From: Acidobacteriota bacterium
Lineage (GTDB): Bacteria > Acidobacteriota > Blastocatellia > Pyrinomonadales > Pyrinomonadaceae
Direction of reading: 5' to 3'
DNA length: 40,199 nucleotides
NCBI GenBank assembly: GCA_029557535.1
Contig: JAKQII010000148.1
Coordinates: 1-40,199, forward strand
How positions within the stretch are numbered: the stretch's first letter is position 1; each line of letters starts with the position of its first letter. The notes under the pieces were generated by a model. The model was not told where the DNA came from, made no database searches, and saw nothing but the letters and a program-made list of their open reading frames with translations. This document shows, one piece after another, positions 25,072 through 32,570 of the stretch. The position numbers and the translations under genes are program-made.

Positions 25072-26241
25072 TCAATCAGGAAGGTTTTCGGCGAGAAACA
25101 TTGCCGTGTTTCCGCCCATGATCGCCCGAATATCGGCGTCGGCGAAGCCGGCCCGGAGAAGGGCGTCCGTGATCAGCGCCATTCCCGACGCGTCGAACGG
25201 CGTCGTCACCGAGCCGTCGAAATCGGATCCGAGCGCGACGTGATCGACCCCGGCGACAGCGGCCGCGTGTTTGATCGCCCTGACAATGGCGTCGGCGTCC
25301 GTCCCGCAGACCGCCGTGTCCCAGAATCCGATCCCGATCAAGCCTCCTTTCCCGGCGATCGCACGGATCTGATCGTCGGTGAGATTGCGTTGATTGTCGC
25401 ACGTACCGCGGACACCGGTGTGCGAGACGACGATGGGACGCGTCGCGATCGCAAGAACGTCGTCGATGGTTTTTGACGAAGCATGCGCGAGATCGACGAT
25501 CATTCGCCTCTCTTCCATTCTCCGGATCATTTCCCGGCCGGCCTCGGTCAATCCGTACTTTTCGGCGCCGTGCGCCGAACCGCCCATTTCAGTGTCGAAA
25601 AAATGCGATGGCGACATCATGCGGAACCCGGCGTCGAAGAGAACATCGACGTTTTCGACCTTTCCGTTGAGCGCCTGCGCACCCTCGATACCGAGCCAAC
25701 CGCCAACGATTTTCGCGTTCCGGCGTCGTTCGAAAAAGGCCGCGAGATCCGCCTTTGATTTGATCACGACGAGCTTTCCGCGTGATTCAGCGGCGTATTT
25801 GTGCAACCGCGACGCCTGCCAGACGGCACGCTTCGTCAAACTCGTCAGGTTTTCGAGCGGCTGCCGCTGCGCGAGCGCCAACCAGAAGATGTTGTCGGTT
25901 CTGCCGGAATTCGACTCAATGTTCATCCCGCGCGGCGTCTTTGTAACAACGGTGAACGCCTGCAGGGCGACATTCCCGTCGAGGAGCCGCGGGACATCGA
26001 CCTGATTTGTCGACTGCCGCTCGTTCAGGTCGTAGTTCCAGAGCAGCGAGTCGGCATGAAGATCCGCCACGGTGAGAGTCTCATGAAGCCGTTTCACTTG
26101 GTCCGAAACGGCGTACGGCGGAAGATTGATCACGACATTCAGTCGGTTCGCGATCAACTTTGGCGCGAAACCGAAGAAGAAGACCAAGAACGCCGCGATC
26201 AGCAGCGCGCCGACGATCGAAATTCGGGCGATCCATTTCAT
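25072..26241 (-). CDS. Membrane dipeptidase (peptidase family M19)
   Basis: A 389-residue zinc dipeptidase of the renal-dipeptidase type with an N-terminal membrane helix (ISIVGALLIAAFLVFFFGF), so probably periplasmic and anchored. Metal and active-site motifs are DLHADSLLW (H62, D64), GIEGAQAL, VDLAHASSKT, VVSHTGVRG and GSDFDG. It hydrolyses dipeptides, including some D-residue substrates, and may act in peptidoglycan or peptide salvage. A terminator hairpin ends 13 nt upstream of the start with no clear Shine-Dalgarno. Its stop abuts the kinase gene region, so cotranscription with the propeller kinase is possible. Confidence 0.94.
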   Translation of the reverse strand: MKWIARISIVGALLIAAFLVFFFGFAPKLIANRLNVVINLPPYAVSDQVKRLHETLTVADLHADSLLWNYDLNERQSTNQVDVPRLLDGNVALQAFTVVTKTPRGMNIESNSGRTDNIFWLALAQRQPLENLTSLTKRAVWQASRLHKYAAESRGKLVVIKSKADLAAFFERRRNAKIVGGWLGIEGAQALNGKVENVDVLFDAGFRMMSPSHFFDTEMGGSAHGAEKYGLTEAGREMIRRMEERRMIVDLAHASSKTIDDVLAIATRPIVVSHTGVRGTCDNQRNLTDDQIRAIAGKGGLIGIGFWDTAVCGTDADAIVRAIKHAAAVAGVDHVALGSDFDGSVTTPFDASGMALITDALLRAGFADADIRAIMGGNTAMFLAENLPD

Positions 26242-26250
26242 GAATGAAGC

Positions 26251-26277
26251 AAAAGGCCGGGCGTTGGCGGCCCGGCC
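26251..26277 (-). terminator. Intrinsic terminator after BNR/FG-GAP gene
   Basis: A perfect 8-bp G/C stem (GGCCGGGC / GCCCGGCC) with a 7-nt loop is followed on the minus strand by TTTT. It lies 8 nt past the stop of the 26286 gene and 13 nt before the dipeptidase ATG. Confidence 0.85.
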
Positions 26278-26285
26278 ACGTCAAC

Positions 26286-29200
26286 TCAATGATTCTGACG
26301 ACCCGGAATCGGTACGTCGCCGTTTACGCCGAATTGGCTTTCGCCCGGAACACCCGTCGAACTGTACATGACGTACCACCTTCCGTTCGAAGGCCGGAAG
26401 ACGGCCGGATCGGTCTTGCCGTCGCCGTCATAGTCGCCGCGTGACGGAATGTCGTCCGACAGCCCGAACTGCGTGATCACGATCCCGCTGAGGGTTCCCG
26501 ACATGTACCAGACGCCGTTAGACGGACGCCAGACAGCGACGTCGGCGAGCGAGTCGCCGTCGTAGTCACCGACCACCGGCACGTCTCCGGTGCCTCCGAA
26601 AGAATATGACAGAACTCCGAGATCCGACGTTTTGAGGACATAGAAATCTGCATCCGTCGGCGAATCGGACGGCCGGAAGACCGCGAAATCAGCCTTACCG
26701 TCTCCGTCGAAGTCGCTCGGGACCGGAACATCGCCGGCAAGTCCGAAGGTCTGGATCGTGTACCCGAAATCCGATGTCCGGTGAACATACCAGACTCCGT
26801 TGCGGTACACCGAAAGGTCCGCCTTACCGTCGCCGTCGTAATCGTTCGCGACCGGGCTGTCTCCGGCGATCCCGAACTGCTCGATCCGCGCGACGGAGTT
26901 CGAACTGTTCAGAACGAACCAAACGCCGTTGCGGTAAACGGCAAGATCGGTGCGCGAGTCGCCGTCGAAATCACCAGGTGTGACCGAATCCGTCGAGATC
27001 CCGAACTGATTTATCAAAGTGCCGCCGTTCGAACTGGTCGTCCGGAACCAGGTGCCGATCGACGGCCTGTAAACCGAAGGATCGGACTTGCCGTCACCAT
27101 CGAAATCGCCCTCGGCGCGCCGCACAGGCGTCCGCAGGTTGTATTGGTACATTCCCCGGCCGTGGGTCGCGATCCTCAGGACGCGGAATGCATTCTGCAA
27201 TTCCATTCCGAAAACCGCCACGCGAGGCAACCCGTTGCTGAACGGATTCCAACTCGCGCCGCCGTCGTCGGACCTGAAGACCCCGATGTCCGTTCCGGCG
27301 AACAGCGTGTTCGGGTTGCTTGGATCGACAACAAAGGCATTCGTCGGAACGTCGGGTATTCCGCTTCCCGATGCGGTCCAGGTCGGCGATCCGCTGAGCA
27401 GGTTTGTCGTTTTCCAGACATGCTGCCCGGCCGCCAATCCGAAACCGTTGAGCGCCACGTAGGCGATATTGGCGTTGGTCGGGTCGATCGCGACGCGGCC
27501 TACGTATCGTCCGGGTATCGAACCCGAAACATTGTTCATCGTCGTCGAGCCCGGGGCCGTCGAGAGATAAACGGCGCCGGTCGTCAACCCGACCAGCCGG
27601 ATGTTGTCATCCTGAGGCGAGATCGCGATCGCGCTGATCCGCGCCGGCAACGTACCGCTTACGCTTGTCATCGTCGTGCCGCGGTCGGCCGATCGATACA
27701 GGTTCGTCGTTCCGAAATAGAGCGTGTTGTTCGGTGATCCGGGACCACCGACCATCGGAGCATAGAAAAGGGTCGCGTCTGCACAGTTGATGCCGTTCGC
27801 CGTTCCGCCGCATCCCAGGAACCCGGTCCAGTTCGGATCACCGTTCGCGGTCGTTCCGGTAACAGTCGAAAACGCCCGCGTGAAGCCGATCTGCGAGCCG
27901 GAACTGTTGTAATAAGTGTGGTAAGCGGTCGTCTCGTTCGGCGAAGTCGAGTTTTGATCGATGACCGCGAACCCGCCGTCACCGCCGTCTGACCGGACCC
28001 ACGTCGATCCGTTCGGTGCGTAGTACTGCGTCCCGTTGTCCTGCGTGCCGCCGAGCGAATAGTTGCGGTCGGTCGGATGCAGAGCGATGCCCTGAAACTG
28101 CGTCGCGCTGATCGTCGAGTTGTTCAACGTCGTCCAGTTCACGCCCCCGTTGACAGACTTCCAGATTCCTCCGTCGCTGCCGAAGTAGATCGTATTCGGA
28201 TCGGACGGCGCAACCGCGATCGCGTGCGTGTCGACATGGAGACCGCTCGAACTGCTGGTAAAACTTGTGCCGCCGGTTGACGATCTTCCGAATACCAGAG
28301 TCGGGGATCCGCCGAGATAGACGTTGTTCGCGTTCGTCGGATCGACTGCGACGGCGATGTCGTAGAAGCACTGCGGATTGCAGAAATTGTTGGCGATCGC
28401 CGGCGTGAATGTCGCCCCGCCGTCGACGGACTTGTAGAGCGTTCCATTGGAGACCCCCGTTGCGGCGTAAACCGTGACGGTCGAGCCGGTCTTCTGGATG
28501 GCGAGTTCGGCGCGGCCGGTGCTGGTGGTAGTACCGGTCGCCTGTGTCCGCGTGAAGATCGGAACGGCGTCGAGCGCGTTCGTCGAGAGATAGATGCCGC
28601 CGTCGCCAAGCGCTTCGCTGTCGACCAAAGAAACGATCATACGGTTTGGATTGTCGGGCTCGATTACGGCGTCAACGATGCGCCGGCTGCCGCCATTAAG
28701 ACTCGAAACCGTGAGTTTCTCGAAAGTCGGCGACGCGGCCAGCGCGTTGCTCGTCCGGAACAGTCCGACGGTCGGCAGCGTCGCCCCCGAGGTCGTACCG
28801 CCGATCCCGGCGATCCCGGTCACCGTCGTCGCGAAAAGCACGTTCGGATTCGTCGGATGAACGACAATCTTGCTCACCGAGCGTCCGGTGAAAACATCCG
28901 CGTTCCCGGCGCCAAGATTTAGCGGTCCGGAAAGCACCGGTGTCGTGTCCGCGTTTGTGATCCGGTAGATCCCGACGCCGAAAAAGCTGTCACCGGAAAA
29001 TGCGGGTTCACCGGTTCCGACGAAGATCGTCGACGGATCTGACGGCAAAATGGCTATCGATCCGATCGAGATGCTCAGGGCGTCGTCCATGATCGGAGTC
29101 CAGACCGCGCCGCCGTTGAGCGAGCGGTAAACACCGCCCTGCGCAGCACCGACGTAAACGATATTCGGATTTGTCGGATGAACGGCGATCGCCGAGATTC

Positions 29201-29573
29201 GGCCGCTATACGACGTGGACGCGTTGACCGGAATCGGCGACGGACCGATCGGAACCCAGAGCGAATCCAGCGGCTGATTAAGTTCGCGGCGGCGGCGTTC
29301 GAGCGCATCCTCCGAACGTTGCATTTCAGTTATCGCTTTGCCGCGCGAATCAGGCTTGGCGGTGTCGAGCCCGCGCAGCCAGTCGATCTGTTCCTGCCTC
29401 TGTTTAAGGTAATCTTCTTTGTCGATGCGGGTACCCGGAAGCACGTCCTGGTCCTCTTCCTCGCCGCGCTCGAGATATTCCTTCATCGCCGGGTTTTCGG
29501 CTGAGACTTGAAATCCGACGAACACCGCCGAACATACAAGGACCGCAAAAAAGGCGTACTTAAGTAACTTCAT
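26286..29573 (-). CDS. Secreted BNR propeller with six DxDGDGxxD repeats
   Basis: The ATG at 29573 (1095 aa) has AAGGAG 7 nt upstream and a signal peptide (LLKYAFFAVLVCSAVFVGF); the track start 57 residues earlier is not supported. A charged coil follows to about 110, then two large propeller regions (about 115-760) with Asp-box motifs (SLNGGAVW, SVDGGATF, SVNGGVNW, SDDGGASW) typical of VPS10/sialidase-like blades. The C-terminal 320 residues contain six calcium-type DxDGDGxxD units about 45 residues apart (DFDGDGKSDPSVYRPS to DYDGDGKTDPAVFRPS), each with W-Y/F and QFG-GD blocks, as in FG-GAP/VCBS proteins. It is probably a cell-surface or secreted protein; no enzyme motif is obvious. Confidence 0.92.
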   Translation of the reverse strand: MKLLKYAFFAVLVCSAVFVGFQVSAENPAMKEYLERGEEEDQDVLPGTRIDKEDYLKQRQEQIDWLRGLDTAKPDSRGKAITEMQRSEDALERRRRELNQPLDSLWVPIGPSPIPVNASTSYSGRISAIAVHPTNPNIVYVGAAQGGVYRSLNGGAVWTPIMDDALSISIGSIAILPSDPSTIFVGTGEPAFSGDSFFGVGIYRITNADTTPVLSGPLNLGAGNADVFTGRSVSKIVVHPTNPNVLFATTVTGIAGIGGTTSGATLPTVGLFRTSNALAASPTFEKLTVSSLNGGSRRIVDAVIEPDNPNRMIVSLVDSEALGDGGIYLSTNALDAVPIFTRTQATGTTTSTGRAELAIQKTGSTVTVYAATGVSNGTLYKSVDGGATFTPAIANNFCNPQCFYDIAVAVDPTNANNVYLGGSPTLVFGRSSTGGTSFTSSSSGLHVDTHAIAVAPSDPNTIYFGSDGGIWKSVNGGVNWTTLNNSTISATQFQGIALHPTDRNYSLGGTQDNGTQYYAPNGSTWVRSDGGDGGFAVIDQNSTSPNETTAYHTYYNSSGSQIGFTRAFSTVTGTTANGDPNWTGFLGCGGTANGINCADATLFYAPMVGGPGSPNNTLYFGTTNLYRSADRGTTMTSVSGTLPARISAIAISPQDDNIRLVGLTTGAVYLSTAPGSTTMNNVSGSIPGRYVGRVAIDPTNANIAYVALNGFGLAAGQHVWKTTNLLSGSPTWTASGSGIPDVPTNAFVVDPSNPNTLFAGTDIGVFRSDDGGASWNPFSNGLPRVAVFGMELQNAFRVLRIATHGRGMYQYNLRTPVRRAEGDFDGDGKSDPSVYRPSIGTWFRTTSSNGGTLINQFGISTDSVTPGDFDGDSRTDLAVYRNGVWFVLNSSNSVARIEQFGIAGDSPVANDYDGDGKADLSVYRNGVWYVHRTSDFGYTIQTFGLAGDVPVPSDFDGDGKADFAVFRPSDSPTDADFYVLKTSDLGVLSYSFGGTGDVPVVGDYDGDSLADVAVWRPSNGVWYMSGTLSGIVITQFGLSDDIPSRGDYDGDGKTDPAVFRPSNGRWYVMYSSTGVPGESQFGVNGDVPIPGRQNH

Positions 29574-29664
29574 CAATTCGCTCCTTCGAATGGGATTTTG
29601 ACGCGACTGGTCGTTGTTCCGTCGCACTAACGAAAGAAAATGTAATACAAATCGACGGCTTTGG

Positions 29665-30756
29665 CTATGGGCGAACCGCGCAGCCGGCGCGGTCCGACCC
29701 GCGTGCCAGATCGAGAATCCGCTGCACGCGCAATCCGTCGTCAAAAGTGGCAGCGTTCTCGACCGTGGTTCCGCCCTTGCGCAACGCTTCGATCATTTTT
29801 GGCGCGAAGGCAACGAAAGCGCTCGGAAATCCGGAATCGAAGATCCCCGGAATCGATTCGCCGATCGTGACATCGACGTCGGTCCAACTGCCGTCGCCGG
29901 CGCGGGCGATCTGCACTTCGCCGCGATATAGAACTCTGATCGAACCGTCGGTGCCGACAAATTCGATCGTATGCTCATAATCGGGATACTCGATCATCGA
30001 GAGCGACATCGTACCGGTCGCATCGTCCGTAAGTTCGCTGTCGGCGAAGCGAAACGTCAGCAACGATTCATCGTCGGTCGTCACTGCACGGATCACGCCG
30101 GACTTGTCTGACCGATTCTTGACGTGGGTTTGGAGCTGGCACGAAAGCGACGAAATGTCGGTGTCGAGGAACCAGAAAAGCGAGTCGATCGCGTGCGAGC
30201 CGATCGCGCCGAGCGTACCGCCGCCGGAATTCTCGTCCGACCACCAATTCCATGGAACCGAGGCGTCACCGCGCATCGCGTTGCGGAACGAGTACTTAAC
30301 GTGCCGGACCTTCCCGATGTCTCCCGCGCGGAGCATCGCCTTTGCGCGTTGTCGTCCGGTCTGAAAGCGAAGTTCGTGATCGATCAACGCGAGGATGTTT
30401 GCGTCTCGGACGGCCTGACACATCCTTTCGGCTTCGCCGGCGTTCATCGCCATCGGCTTCTCACACAGAATGTGTTTTCCCCGCGACGCGGTGTAAAGAA
30501 CCTGTTCGGTGTGCTGGATGGGCGGCGTGGTAATGCAGACGAGATCGACGTGCGGATGATCGACCGCCTCGCGCCAATCGTCCGTGAAATGATCCGAGCC
30601 GAACTCCTTTGCGGCCGCTTCGGCGTTCTCGATCGCGGCGCTAGCAATCGACACGATCCGGCAACCGCCGGCCATTTGAAAGGCCGGCATTTGAACACGC
30701 CGTGCAAATCCGGTCCCGATAAAAGCGATGCCAACCATCTGATCGTCAGCCGTCAT
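29665..30756 (-). CDS. Gfo/Idh/MocA family oxidoreductase
   Basis: A 363-residue NAD(P)-dependent oxidoreductase. The N-terminal Rossmann fold shows GIAFIGTGFARRVQMPAF, the HILCEKPMAMN block carries the EKP motif of the family, and a C-terminal alpha/beta domain contains GGGTLGAIGSHAIDSLFWFL, with the histidine that often serves in catalysis. Substrates are typically sugars or inositols, which cannot be told from sequence. It lies alone between a PilZ gene with terminator and the BNR protein gene. The ATG at 30756 lacks a strong Shine-Dalgarno; a start at the second Met (30738) is possible. Confidence 0.93.
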   Translation of the reverse strand: MTADDQMVGIAFIGTGFARRVQMPAFQMAGGCRIVSIASAAIENAEAAAKEFGSDHFTDDWREAVDHPHVDLVCITTPPIQHTEQVLYTASRGKHILCEKPMAMNAGEAERMCQAVRDANILALIDHELRFQTGRQRAKAMLRAGDIGKVRHVKYSFRNAMRGDASVPWNWWSDENSGGGTLGAIGSHAIDSLFWFLDTDISSLSCQLQTHVKNRSDKSGVIRAVTTDDESLLTFRFADSELTDDATGTMSLSMIEYPDYEHTIEFVGTDGSIRVLYRGEVQIARAGDGSWTDVDVTIGESIPGIFDSGFPSAFVAFAPKMIEALRKGGTTVENAATFDDGLRVQRILDLARGSDRAGCAVRP

Positions 30757-30785
30757 TCAAATCAGATTGACACGATTGCGCCGAT

Positions 30786-30821
30786 AAAAAAAATCGCGCC
30801 GGCCGAAGCTTCGCGCGATTT
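30786..30821 (-). terminator. Intrinsic terminator after PilZ gene
   Basis: A perfect 9-bp stem (AAATCGCGC / GCGCGATTT) is followed on the minus strand by eight T. The 13-nt loop contains a smaller GAAGCTTC palindrome. It lies 24 nt past the PilZ stop and 34 nt before the oxidoreductase ATG. Confidence 0.9.
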
Positions 30822-30845
30822 CGTCTGATTCCCTATCTTTTTCTA

Positions 30846-31310
30846 TTAACCTTTGTCGATGCCGAGCTCAAGCCCACGGCGGCGGCGGCGATTACCGAAT
30901 TTCAAGAAGTGTTCGTATACTTCTCGCGAGTCCTCGGTCATGCTGTGAATCTCGGCTCCGACAAGAAACCTCGCCGTCGAGATATGTTCTCCCACCTGCT
31001 CGTAGCGGCGTCCGATGATCTTCATCCGGACCTTGCCGTCAGGAAGATCGAGTTCCGCATTCAGGACCCTTGATTCTCCAACCAAATAATTCTCGCGAAT
31101 CCTGATCGACGGCACGATGAAAGAGATCCCCGTTTTGCTAAGATCGTGCGTTTCGCCCAAAACCACCATGCCTTCCGTGGGCATTCGCAGCGCTCCGGTG
31201 TTGCGGCTCGGCTCAAACCAGATCTTGATCGGAGCTTCGACGGACTTCCGGGGCGACACCACGCTGCCAGTAATCGTCCGGTTCAGCTTTGCTACCCACT
31301 TACGAATCAT
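30846..31310 (-). CDS. PilZ domain protein
   Basis: A 154-residue PilZ-type beta-barrel. The later motif is intact (HDLSKTGISF, the D-x-S-x-x-G block). The first motif reads RKSVE where RxxxR is expected, so the second arginine is a glutamate. In the family the two arginines clamp cyclic-di-GMP, so canonical binding is doubtful. The strand region LNAELDLPDGKVRMKIIGR and the long C-terminal helix with FGNRRRRRG are typical. It has its own promoter and terminator and appears monocistronic. Confidence 0.88.
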   Translation of the reverse strand: MIRKWVAKLNRTITGSVVSPRKSVEAPIKIWFEPSRNTGALRMPTEGMVVLGETHDLSKTGISFIVPSIRIRENYLVGESRVLNAELDLPDGKVRMKIIGRRYEQVGEHISTARFLVGAEIHSMTEDSREVYEHFLKFGNRRRRRGLELGIDKG

Positions 31311-31356
31311 CTGCTTTATTTTGTGTTACTTAGGGGAAACCACGTCAGACGAACAA

Positions 31357-31385
31357 CTTATAAACCTTTTTACACAAAATTTCAA
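31357..31385 (-). promoter_or_regulatory. Sigma-70 promoter of the PilZ gene
   Basis: On the minus strand TTGAAA (31385-31380) is separated by exactly 17 bp from TATAAG (31362-31357), in an A/T-rich stretch about 45 nt before the PilZ ATG. Confidence 0.75.
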
Positions 31386-31411
31386 CAAGTATTTTTTGTT
31401 TCATACAGAAT

Positions 31412-32299
31412 TTACTTTTTTAGTGATTGACCCTGAACGTCTTTAGAGGAAAACTTCGGAGTCTTTCCGTCGAATTCCAGCAAAAGTGAAAGCCGACCCG
31501 TTTTTCCATACGCTGCCGGAACGGCACTGGCGTGGTACTTCTTCTTATCGCCCGAAACAACCAGCGTGAACCGATAACCCGTAGATTCACTCGAATTCGC
31601 ATCTTCGGGCAAGAGTCCGGCTCCAATCAACTGCTGCATTTCGCCGAACGACCCGCCGTTTTGGAGAGCGAAAACCGTTTGCGATTTGTAGATCCGTTCG
31701 AGCATCGCCTTTGCTTCGGCCTCATGGGTCTCGATCCGCAGATTGAAGAAGTATCGATTGCCCTCCTTTTTGATCTGGGCTTCGAATGATTCGTCGACGG
31801 TAAGGATGATCCAGTAGTTTCCTTCCTTTCGAAGCCTGATCTCCTGGAGTTTGATCTCACGCGTCTCGTTGTCGGGAAGCTTCGCCGTAACGGTTGCGTA
31901 ATTTCCTGAAATGATCTCGCCGTTGATCTCGACCTCGGCCGGAACGCCGACGGCGATCTGTTCGAAATCGACCTTGAGGTCATCGAGTTCGGATTCGGTC
32001 AGCCCCTCGATCGCCGGCCGGAGATTCGTCAGGAACAACGCTTCACGAAATTTCTTATCGCGGAGATAGCCGTAAAAGACGCGGACCGTATCAGCAGGAC
32101 CGTTTTCCGTGATCTCGATCGTTGCATGCTTCGAATAGGAGGCCGCCGGATCGCTTTTCCTCGGACCGCTCAAGTCGGCTGCCGGACTGACGACGGGATC
32201 GGCAGCGGCGACCGGTCGGGCGCTGTCGCTTGAACAGCCCGCCAAAAGCGCCAACGCAACAACAAAGCAGATACCGCAAACAAGACGCATTTTGAACAT
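31412..32299 (-). CDS. Lipoprotein with pilin-like C-terminal domain
   Basis: A lipoprotein of 295 residues from the ATG at 32299 (292 from 32290); the track's extra N-terminus is not supported. Lipobox LLAGC is followed by a low-complexity linker and an NTF2/DUF4878-like part (DTVRVFYGYLRDKKFREAL). The last 110 residues resemble the C-terminal globular part of the pseudopilin-like proteins common in Acidobacteria (KAMLERIYKSQTVFALQNGGSFGEMQQLI, GYRFTLVVSGDKKKYHASAVP, GKTGRLSLLLEFDG) but without the N-terminal methylated helix. It is separate from the PilZ promoter by about 30 bp. Function unknown. Confidence 0.82.
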   Translation of the reverse strand: MFKMRLVCGICFVVALALLAGCSSDSARPVAAADPVVSPAADLSGPRKSDPAASYSKHATIEITENGPADTVRVFYGYLRDKKFREALFLTNLRPAIEGLTESELDDLKVDFEQIAVGVPAEVEINGEIISGNYATVTAKLPDNETREIKLQEIRLRKEGNYWIILTVDESFEAQIKKEGNRYFFNLRIETHEAEAKAMLERIYKSQTVFALQNGGSFGEMQQLIGAGLLPEDANSSESTGYRFTLVVSGDKKKYHASAVPAAYGKTGRLSLLLEFDGKTPKFSSKDVQGQSLKK

Positions 32300-32363
32300 A
32301 GTTGGTGATTGAAAAGTAGTTCTTCGATCGAAATGATCTCGGGGTCCAAGCGGCCGGGGAATT

Positions 32364-32391
32364 CGCCGCGCGTGAGAATTATAGCGCGGCG
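32364..32391 (-). promoter_or_regulatory. TATAAT flanked by an 8-bp palindrome
   Basis: On the minus strand a perfect TATAAT (32383-32378) sits in the 12-bp spacer of an exact inverted repeat, CGCCGCGC / GCGCGGCG (32364-32371 and 32384-32391). The -35 is poor (TTACCT region). It lies about 65-90 nt before the lipoprotein ATG and looks like a promoter overlapped by an operator. Confidence 0.6.
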
Positions 32392-32442
32392 CGTACAAAA
32401 AGGTAAAACAAAAACTGAAGTTCTTTATGGATTGGCAATAAG

Positions 32443-32570
32443 GTGTCAAAATTCAACAATCAAGATTCAAAAGTCAAAATCCGTGGGGCGATCAAGAATC
32501 TTGAACTTTCAATTTTGAACCTTCAATCTTGAATCTTGAATTTTGAATCTTAAATTTCGAATCCCGAATC
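32443..32570. repeat. Heptamer repeat, copy 4, with inverted halves
   Basis: This 128-bp tract is mostly 7-bp units: TTCAACA, ATCAAGA, TTCAAAA, GTCAAAA on one side, and TTTTGAA, CCTTCAA, TCTTGAA (twice), TTTTGAA, TCTTAAA, TTTCGAA, TCCCGAA on the other. The two sides are roughly reverse complements, so the RNA could fold. It fills the gap after the 32571 gene. Confidence 0.8.
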
